Of a stretch of DNA of 64,000 bases, positions 55,501 through 64,000 are shown piece after piece (position 1 is the first letter of the stretch; each line of letters opens with the position of its first letter). Source of the stretch: Limnomonas spitsbergensis (taxonomy: Eukaryota > Chlorophyta > Chlorophyceae > Chlamydomonadales); the NCBI GenBank assembly GCA_037349105.1, contig JAYJMM010000066.1, forward strand, positions 1,116,001-1,180,000, read 5' to 3'. Position numbers and translations under genes: made by a program. The notes below the pieces were generated by a model. The model worked only from the letters and a program-made list of their open reading frames with translations, had not been told where the DNA came from and did no database searches.

Positions 55501-55796
55501 GCATGATCTGTAAGTAATGGATACATGTTCTGCAATTACATTGGGGCAAGATATGTAATCTATTGGAGGCAAGTTTAGTACGTAAATGGAGGCAAGATCT
55601 GTAAGTAATGGATACATGTTATGCAATTAAATTGGGGGAAGATGTGTAAGTTATCGGAGGCAAGTTTAGTAAGTAAATGGAGGCAAGATCTGTAAGTAAT
55701 GGAGGCATGATATGTAAGATAATAAAGGCAAATACAGTACGTTAATGGAGGCAAGATATGTAAGTAAATGGAGGCTGGTTCAGTAATTCAATGGAG
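49547..55796 (+). repeat. 3,125-bp superunit in tandem, one extra copy relative to the upstream segment
   Basis: 49547-52671 and 52672-55796 align at offset 3,125 (1,345 or 1,346 + 935 + 844 bp). Copy 1 has a single instance. The crossover lies in the 129-bp interval 52543-52671: markers up to T52542 (CAAGTTTAG, GTTATCGG) come from the unit-12 type, and G52672 (GGAGGCATGATCTG) comes from the unit-9 type. A private C at 53879 creates GGCGG. Confidence 0.87.
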
Positions 55797-58700
55797 ACAT
55801 GATCTGTAATTTAATGGAGGCATGTTCTGTCAGTAAATGGAGGCAAGATCTGTAAGTAAAGGATACATGTTCTGCAATTAAATTGGGGCAAGTTCTGTAA
55901 GTTAATGGAGACAAGTTAAGTAAGTAAATGGATACAGGTTATGCAATTAAATTGAGGCAAGATCTGTAAGCTATTGGAGGCATGTTCTGTCAGTAAATGG
56001 ATGCAGGATCTGTAAGTAATGGATACATGTTCTGCAATTAAATTGGTGCAAGATATATAAGTTAATGGAAGCATGTTAAGTAAGTAAATGGAGGCAAGAT
56101 CTGTAAGTAATGGATACATGTTCTGCAATAAATTGGGGCAATATCTGTAAGTTAATGGAGACAAGTTAAGTAAGTAAATGGAGGCAAGATCTGTAAGTAA
56201 TGGAGGCATGATCTGTAAGCTAATAAGGGCAAATACTGTAAGTTAATGAAAACAAGATATGTAAGTAAATGGAGGCTGGTTCAGTAATTCAATGGAGACA
56301 TGATCTGTAATTCAATGGAGGCGTGTTCTGTCAGTAAATGGATGCAGGATTTGTAAGTAATGGATACCGGTTATGCAATTAAATTGGGGCAAGATCTGTA
56401 AGTTATTGGAGGCAGGTTAAGTAAGTAAATGGAGGCAAGATCTGTAAGTAATGGAGGCATGATATGTAAGATAATAAAGGCAAATACTGTAAGTTAATGG
56501 AGGCAAGATATGTAAGTAAATGGAGGCTGGTTCAGTAATTCAATGGAGACAGTATATGTAAGTTAATGGAGGCATGTTCTGTCAGTAAATGGATGCATGA
56601 TCTGTAAGTAATGGATACCGGTTATGCAATTAAATTGGGGCAAGATATGTAATCTATTGGAGGCAAGTTTAGTAAGTAAATGGAGGCAAGATATGTAAGT
56701 AATGGAGTCATGATATGTAAGATAATAAAGGCAAATACTGTAAGTTAATGGAGGCAAGATATGTAAGTAAATGGAGGCTGGTTCAGTAATTTAATGGAGA
56801 CAGGATATGTAAGTTAATGGAGGCATGTTTTGTCAGTAAATGGATGCATGATCTGTAAGTAATGGATACATGTTCTGCAATTACATTGGGGCAAGATATG
56901 TAATCTATTGGAGGCAAGTTTAGTACGTAAATGGAGGCAAGATCTGTAAGTAATGGATACATGTTATGCAATTAAATTGGGGGAAGATGTGTAAGTTATC
57001 GGAGGCAAGTTCAGTAAGTAAATGGAGGCAAGATCTGTAAGTAATGGAGGCATGATCTGTAAGATAATAAAGGCAAATACAGTACGTTAATGGAGGCAAG
57101 ATATGTAAGTAAATGGAGGCTGGTTCAGTAATTCAATGGAGACATGATCTGTAATTTAATGGAGGCATGTTCTGTCAGTAAATGGAGGCAAGATCTGTAA
57201 GTAAAGGATACATGTTCTGCAATTAAATTGGTGCAAGATATATAAGTTAATGGAAGCATGTTAAGTAAGTAAATGGAGGCAAGATCTGTAAGTAATGGAT
57301 ACATGTTCTGCAATAAATTGGGGCAAGTTCTGTAAGTTAATGGAGACAAGTTAAGTAAGTAAATGGATACAGGTTATGCAATTAAATTGAGGCAAGATCT
57401 GTAAGCTATTGGAGGCATGTTCTGTCAGTAAATGGATGCAGGATCTGTAAGTAATGGATACATGTTCTGCAATTAAATTGGTGCAAGATATATAAGTTAA
57501 TGGAAGCATGTTAAGTAAGTAAATGGAGGCAAGATCTGTAAGTAATGGATACATGTTCTGCAATAAATTGGGGCAATATCTGTAAGTTAATGGAGACAAG
57601 TTAAGTAAGTAAATGGAGGCAAGATCTGTAAGTAATGGAGGCATGATCTGTAAGCTAATAAGGGCAAATACTGTAAGTTAATGAAAACAAGATATGTAAG
57701 TAAATGGAGGCTGGTTCAGTAATTCAATGGAGACATGATCTGTAATTCAATGGAGGCGTGTTCTGTCAGTAAATGGATGCAGGATTTGTAAGTAATGGAT
57801 ACCGGTTATGCAATTAAATTGGGGCAAGATCTGTAAGTTATTGGAGGCAGGTTAAGTAAGTAAATGGAGGCAAGATCTGTAAGTAATGGAGGCATGATAT
57901 GTAAGATAATAAAGGCAAATACTGTAAGTTAATGGAGGCAAGATATGTAAGTAAATGGAGGCTGGTTCAGTAATTCAATGGAGACAGTATATGTAAGTTA
58001 ATGGAGGCATGTTCTGTCAGTAAATGGATGCATGATCTGTAAGTAATGGATACCGGTTATGCAATTAAATTGGGGCAAGATATGTAATCTATTGGAGGCA
58101 AGTTTAGTAAGTAAATGGAGGCAAGATATTTAAGTAATGGAGGCATGATATGTAAGATAATAAAGGCAAATACTTTAAGTTAATGGAGGCAAGATATGTA
58201 AGTAAATGAAGAATGGTTCAATTATTAAATGGAGGCAAGATCTGTCAGTAATGGATACATGTTTTGTCAGTAAATGGATGCATGATCTGTAAGTAATGGA
58301 TACATGTTCTGCAATTACATTGGGGCAAGATATGTAATCTATTGGAGGCAAGTTTAGTACGTAAATGGAGGCAAGATCTGTAAGTAATGGATACATGTTA
58401 TGCAATTAAATTGGGGGAAGATATGTAAGTTATTGGAGGCAGGTTAAGTAAGTAAATGGAGGCAAGATCTGTAAGTAATGGAGGCATGATATGTAAGATA
58501 ATAAAGGCAAATACAGTACGTTAATGGAGGCAAGATATGTAAGTAAATGGAGGTTGGTTCAGTAATTCAATGGAGACATGATCTGTAATTTAATGGAGGC
58601 ATGTTCTGTCAGTAAATGGAGGCAAGCTCTGTAAGTAATGGATACATGTTCTGCAATTAAATTGGGGCAAGTTCTGTAAGTTAATGGAGACAAGTTAAGT

Positions 58701-61700
58701 AAGTAAATGGATACAGGTTATGCCATTAAATTGAGGCAAGATCTGTAAGCTATTGGAGGCATGTTCTGTCAGTAAATGGATGCAGGATCTGTAAGTAATG
58801 GATACATGTTCTGCAATTAAATTGGTGCAAGATATATAAGTTAATGGAAGCATGTTAAGTAAGTAAATGGAGGCAAGATCTGTAAGTAATGGATACATGT
58901 TCTGCAATTAAATTTGGGCAATATCTGTAAGTTAATGGAGACAAGTTAAGTAAGTAAATGGAGGCAAGATCTGTAAGTAATGGAGGCATGATATGTAAGC
59001 TAATAAGGGCAAATACTGTAAGTTAATGAAAACAAGATATGTAAGTAAATGGAGGCTGGTTCAGTAATTCAATGGAGTCAGGATCTGTAATTCAATGGAG
59101 GCGTGTTCTGTCAGTAAATGGATGCAGGATCTGTAAGTAATGGATACCGGTTTTGCAATTAAATTGGGGCAAGATCTGTAAGTTATTGGAGGCAGGTTAA
59201 GTAAGTAAATGGAGGCAAGATCTGTAAGTAATGGAGGCATGATATGTAAGATAATAAAGGCAAATACTGTAAGTTAATGGAGGCAAGATATGTAAGTAAA
59301 TGGAGGCTGGTTCAGTAATTCAATGGAGACAGTATATGTAAGTTAATGGAGGCATGTTCTGTCAGTAAATGGATGCATGATCTGTAAGTAATGGATACCG
59401 GTTATGCAATTAAATTGGGGCAAGATATGTAATCTATTGGAGGCAAGTTTAGTAAGTAAATGGAGGCAAGATCTGTAAGTAATGGAGGCATGATATGTAA
59501 GATAATAAAGGCAAATACTGTAAGTTAATGGAGGCAAGATATGTAAGTAAATGGAGGCTGGTTCAGTAATTTAATGGAGACAGGATATGTAAGTTAATGG
59601 AGGCATGTTCTGTCAGTAAATGGATGCATGATCTGTAAGTAATGGATACATGTTCTGCAATTACATTGGGGCAAGATATGTAATCTATTGGAGGCAAGTT
59701 TAGTACGTAAATGGAGGCAAGATCTGTAAGTAATGGATACATGTTATGCAATTAAATTGGGGGAAGATGTGTAAGTTATCGGAGGCAAGTTTAGTAAGTA
59801 AATGGAGGCAAGATCTGTAAGTAATGGAGGCATGATATGTAAGATAATAAAGGCAAATACAGTACGTTAATGGAGGCAAGATATGTAAGTAAATGGAGGC
59901 TGGTTCAGTAATTCAATGGAGACATGATCTGTAATTTAATGGAGGCATGTTCTGTCAGTAAATGGAGGCAAGATCTGTAAGTAAAGGATACATGTTCTGC
60001 AATTAAATTGGGGCAAGTTCTGTAAGTTAATGGAGACAAGTTAAGTAAGTAAATGGATACAGGTTATGCAATTAAATTGAGGCAAGATCTGTAAGCTATT
60101 GGAGGCATGTTCTGTCAGTAAATGGATGCAGGATCTGTAAGTAATGGATACATGTTCTGCAATTAAATTGGTGCAAGATATATAAGTTAATGGAAGCATG
60201 TTAAGTAAGTAAATGGAGGCAAGATCTGTAAGTAATGGATACATGTTCTGCAATAAATTGGGGCAATATCTGTAAGTTAATGGAGACAAGTTAAGTAAGT
60301 AAATGGAGGCAAGATCTGTAAGTAATGGAGGCATGATCTGTAAGCTAATAAGGGCAAATACTGTAAGTTAATGAAAACAAGATATGTAAGTAAATGGAGG
60401 CTGGTTCAGTAATTCAATGGAGACATGATCTGTAATTCAATGGAGGCGTGTTCTGTCAGTAAATGGATGCAGGATTTGTAAGTAATGGATACCGGTTATG
60501 CAATTAAATTGGGGCAAGATCTGTAAGTTATTGGAGGCAGGTTAAGTAAGTAAATGGAGGCAAGATCTGTAAGTAATGGAGGCATGATATGTAAGATAAT
60601 AAAGGCAAATACTGTAAGTTAATGGAGGCAAGATATGTAAGTAAATGGAGGCTGGTTCAGTAATTCAATGGAGACAGTATATGTAAGTTAATGGAGGCAT
60701 GTTCTGTCAGTAAATGGATGCATGATCTGTAAGTAATGGATACCGGTTATGCAATTAAATTGGGGCAAGATATGTAATCTATTGGAGGCAAGTTTAGTAA
60801 GTAAATGGAGGCAAGATCTGTAAGTAATGGAGGCATGATATGTAAGATAATAAAGGCAAATACTGTAAGTTAATAGAGGCAAGATATGTAAGTAAATGGA
60901 GGCTGGTTCAGTAATTTAATGGAGACAGGATATGTAAGTTAATGGAGGCATGTTTTGTCAGTAAATGGATGCATGATCTGTAAGTAATGGATACATGTTC
61001 TGCAATTACATTGGGGCAAGATATGTAATCTATTGGAGGCAAGTTTAGTACGTAAATGGAGGCAAGATCTGTAAGTAATGGATACATGTTATGCAATTAA
61101 ATTGGGGCAATATCTGTAAGTTAATGGAGACAAGTTAAGTAAGTAAATGGAGGCAAGATCTGTAAGTAATGGAGGCATGATCTGTAAGCTAATAAGGGCA
61201 AATACTGTAAGTTAATGAAAACAAGATATGTAAGTAAATGGAGGCTGGTTCAGTAATTCAATGGAGACATGATCTGTAATTCAATGGAGGCGTGTTCTGT
61301 CAGTAAATGGATGCAGGATTTGTAAGTAATGGATACCGGTTATGCAATTAAATTAGGGCAAGATCTGTAAGTTATTGGAGGCAGGTTAAGTAAGTAAATG
61401 GAGGCAAGATCTGTAAGTAATGGAGGCATGATATGTAAGATAATAAAGGCAAATACTGTAAGTTAATGGAGGCAAGATATGTAAGTAAATGGAGGCTGGT
61501 TCAGTAATTCAATGGAGACAGTATATGTAAGTTAATGGAGGCATGTTCTGTCAGTAAATGGATGCATGATCTGTAAGTAATGGATACCGGTTATGCAATT
61601 AAATTGGGGCAAGATATGTAATCTATTGGAGGCAAGTTTAGTAAGTAAATGGAGGCAAGATATGTAAGTAATGGAGGCATGATATGTAAGATAATAAAGG

Positions 61701-62152
61701 CAAATACTGTAAGTTAATGGAGGCAAGATATGTAAGTAAATGGAGGCTGGTTCAGTAATTTAATGGAGACAGGATATGTAAGTTAATGGAGGCATGTTTT
61801 GTCAGTAAATGGATGCATGATCTGTAAGTAATGGATACATGTTCTGCAATTACATTGGGGCAAGATATGTAATCTATTGGAGGCAAGTTTAGTACGTAAA
61901 TGGAGGCAAGATCTGTAAGTAATGGATACATGTTATGCAATTAAATTGGGGGAAGATGTGTAAGTTATCGGAGGCAAGTTTAGTAAGTAAATGGAGGCAA
62001 GATCTGTAAGTAATGGAGGCATGATATGTAAGATAATAAAGGCAAATACAGTACGTTAATGGAGGCAAGATATGTAAGTAAATGGAGGCTGGTTCAGTAA
62101 TTCAATGGAGACATGATCTGTAATTTAATGGAGGCATGTTCTGTCAGTAAAT

Positions 62153-62472
62153 GGAGGCAAGATCTGTAAGTAAAGGATACATGTTCTGCAATTAAATTGG
62201 GGCAAGTTCTGTAAGTTAATGGAGACAAGTTAAGTAAGTAAATGGATACAGGTTATGCAATTAAATTGAGGCAAGATCTGTAAGCTATTGGAGGCATGTT
62301 CTGTCAGTAAATGGAGGCAAGATCTGTAAGTAAAGGATACATGTTCTGCAATTAAATTGGGGCAAGTTCTGTAAGTTAATGGAGACAAGTTAAGTAAGTA
62401 AATGGATACAGGTTATGCAATTAAATTGAGGCAAGATCTGTAAGCTATTGGAGGCATGTTCTGTCAGTAAAT
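62153..62472 (+). repeat. 160-bp tandem duplication, downstream copy
   Basis: 62153-62312 and 62313-62472 repeat the seven-monomer doublet seen at 19998-20317, at offset 42,155. It lies inside the 1,505-bp unit 61240-62744. Confidence 0.87.
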
Positions 62473-64000
62473 GGATGCAGGATCTGTAAGTAATGGATAC
62501 ATGTTCTGCAATTAAATTGGTGCAAGATATATAAGTTAATGGAAGCATGTTAAGTAAGTAAATGGAGGCAAGATCTGTAAGTAATGGATACATGTTCTGC
62601 AATAAATTGGGGCAATATCTGTAAGTTAATGGAGACAAGTTAAGTAAGTAAATGGAGGCAAGATCTGTAAGTAATGGAGGCATGATCTGTAAGCTAATAA
62701 GGGCAAATACTGTAAGTTAATGAAAACAAGATATGTAAGTAAATGGAGGCTGGTTCAGTAATTCAATGGAGACATGATCTGTAATTCAATGGAGGCGTGT
62801 TCTGTCAGTAAATGGATGCAGGATTTGTAAGTAATGGATACCGGTTATGCAATTAAATTGGGGCAAGATCTGTAAGTTATTGGAGGCAGGTTAAGTAAGT
62901 AAATGGAGGCAAGATCTGTAAGTAATGGAGGCATGATATGTAAGATAATAAAGGCAAATACTGTAAGTTAATGGAGGCAAGATATGTAAGTAAATGGAGG
63001 CTGGTTCAGTAATTCAATGGAGACAGTATATGTAAGTTAATGGAGGCATGTTCTGTCAGTAAATGGATGCATGATCTGTAAGTAATGGATACCGGTTATG
63101 CAATTAAATTGGGGCAAGATATGTAATCTATTGGAGGCAAGTTTAGTAAGTAAATGGAGGCAAGATCTGTAAGTAATGGAGGCATGATATGTAAGATAAT
63201 AAAGGCAAATACTGTAAGTTAATAGAGGCAAGATATGTAAGTAAATGGAGGCTGGTTCAGTAATTTAATGGAGACACGATATGTAAGTTAATGGAGGCAT
63301 GTTTTGTCAGTAAATGGATGCATGATCTGTAAGTAATGGATACATGTTCTGCAATTACATTGGGGCAAGATATGTAATCTATTGGAGGCAAGTTTAGTAC
63401 GTAAATGGAGGCAAGATCTGTAAGTAATGGATACATGTTATGCAATTAAATTGGGGCAATATCTGTAAGTTAATGGAGACAAGTTAAGTAAGTAAATGGA
63501 GGCAAGATCTGTAAGTAATGGAGGCATGATCTGTAAGCTAATAAGGGCAAATACTGTAAGTTAATGAAAACAAGATATGTAAGTAAATGGAGGCTGGTTC
63601 AGTAATTCAATGGAGACATGATCTGTAATTCAATGGAGGCGTGTTCTGTCAGTAAATGGATGCAGGATTTGTAAGTAATGGATACCGGTTATGCAATTAA
63701 ATTGGGGCAAGATCTGTAAGTTATTGGAGGCAGGTTAAGTAAGTAAATGGAGGCAAGATCTGTAAGTAATGGAGGCATGATATGTAAGATAATAAAGGCA
63801 AATACTGTAAGTTAATGGAGGCAAGATATGTAAGTAAATGGAGGCTGGTTCAGTAATTCAATGGAGACAGTATATGTAAGTTAATGGAGGCATGTTCTGT
63901 CAGTAAATGGATGCATGATTTGTAAGTAATGGATACCGGTTATGCAATTAAATTGGGGCAAGATATGTAATCTATTGGAGGCAAGTTTAGTAAGTAAATG

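Larger units (their letters stand above)
1..64000 (+). repeat. Satellite array of ~23-bp monomers, window-wide
   Basis: Every line of the window can be cut into 22-24 bp monomers starting GGAGGC, GGATAC, GGGGCA, GGAGAC, AAAGGC or close variants, most of them ending in GTAAGTAAT, GTAAGTAAAT or GTAAGTTAAT. All monomers have the same orientation and I found no inversion, spacer or insertion of foreign sequence. The array continues past both window ends. One counted subunit (224-474) is 35% G+C with 69 G and 20 C on the + strand. This is a complex satellite or minisatellite with higher-order structure, typical of eukaryotic heterochromatin. No centromere-specific or telomere motif was recognised, so its chromosomal position is unknown. 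Assembly error within such an array is possible. Confidence 0.97.
36748..64000 (+). repeat. Large duplicated segment, copy 2
   Basis: HOR units start at 36720, 38066, 39160, 40505, 41440, 42789, 43724, 45073, 46008, 47354, 48677, 50022, 50957, 51801, 53147, 54082, 54926, 56271, 57706, 59051, 60396, 61240, 62745 and 63589 (last one partial). Substitutions against copy 1 (copy 1/copy 2) include G4039/A40786, T4834/G41581, G5901/T42647, G6028/T42774, T9246/C48276, T9312/G48342, G12049/T51079, G19200/A61355 and C21765/T63920. The list comes from reading and is not exhaustive. Confidence 0.9.

Noticed and set aside
1..64000. CRISPR array
   Set aside because: The 22-24 bp units abut directly with no unique spacers, and they vary by small substitutions and ordered types, as in a satellite.
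1..64000. Telomeric repeat or CENP-B box
   Set aside because: No TTAGGG-type run and no TTCG...CGGGA-type box was seen in any monomer type.
1..64000. G-quadruplex array
   Set aside because: Most G runs are GG. GGGG or GGGGG occurs at most about once per 91-bp module, so four close runs of three or more G are not available.
1..64000. tRNA, rRNA or other structured RNA gene
   Set aside because: No part departs from the monomer pattern, and the strong strand asymmetry leaves little self-complementarity for stems.

Overview
The whole 64 kb window is one uninterrupted tandem-repeat (satellite) array. I see no gene, RNA gene, transposon, unique spacer or flanking sequence in it. The base unit is an AT-rich monomer of 22-24 bp, usually 23. 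Its typical form starts GGAGGCA and carries TGTAAGTAA(A)T at its end. Roughly 2,800 monomers lie head to tail, all in the same orientation. This points to a eukaryotic heterochromatic or satellite locus, probably read through by long reads. I cannot name the species from the sequence. Strong CpG depletion, with CpG/TpG/CpA alternation at matching positions, suggests a genome with cytosine methylation.

The array is nested. Monomers group into 4-monomer modules of 91 bp and 3-monomer modules of 69 bp. Modules group into an 11-monomer, 251-bp subunit (3+4+4). Subunits build a higher-order repeat (HOR) whose full form is about 1,345 bp and 59 monomers (five 3-mers plus eleven 4-mers). Using a landmark monomer (GAAAACAAG and its variants) I cut the window into 58 HOR units. 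Nearly all unit lengths (505, 593, 844, 935, 1026, 1094, 1345, 1435, 1505, 1528) equal 69a+91b to within a few bases.

Layout: 1-21,845 is a run of HOR units of several length classes. 21,846-24,967 continues the same families. 24,968-30,372 is a more diverged block containing a 2,828-bp tandem duplication. 28,899-36,020 is a 3,561-bp tandem duplication that mixes diverged and ordinary units. From 36,748 to the end the sequence repeats 1-21,845 almost base for base. This second copy carries two extra tandem units of 2,284 and 3,125 bp, which move the offset from 36,747/36,746 to 39,030 and then 42,155. Junctions of these duplications lie in register inside monomers, some placed to 5-15 bp, as expected from unequal exchange.

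The + strand is G-rich and C-poor (69 G against 20 C in one 251-bp subunit) and packed with the 5' splice-donor consensus GTAAGT. The - strand has open frames of 60-108 codons, which I interpret as by-products of the repeat and not genes. The scientific interest is in array architecture and recent evolution, not in protein-coding content.
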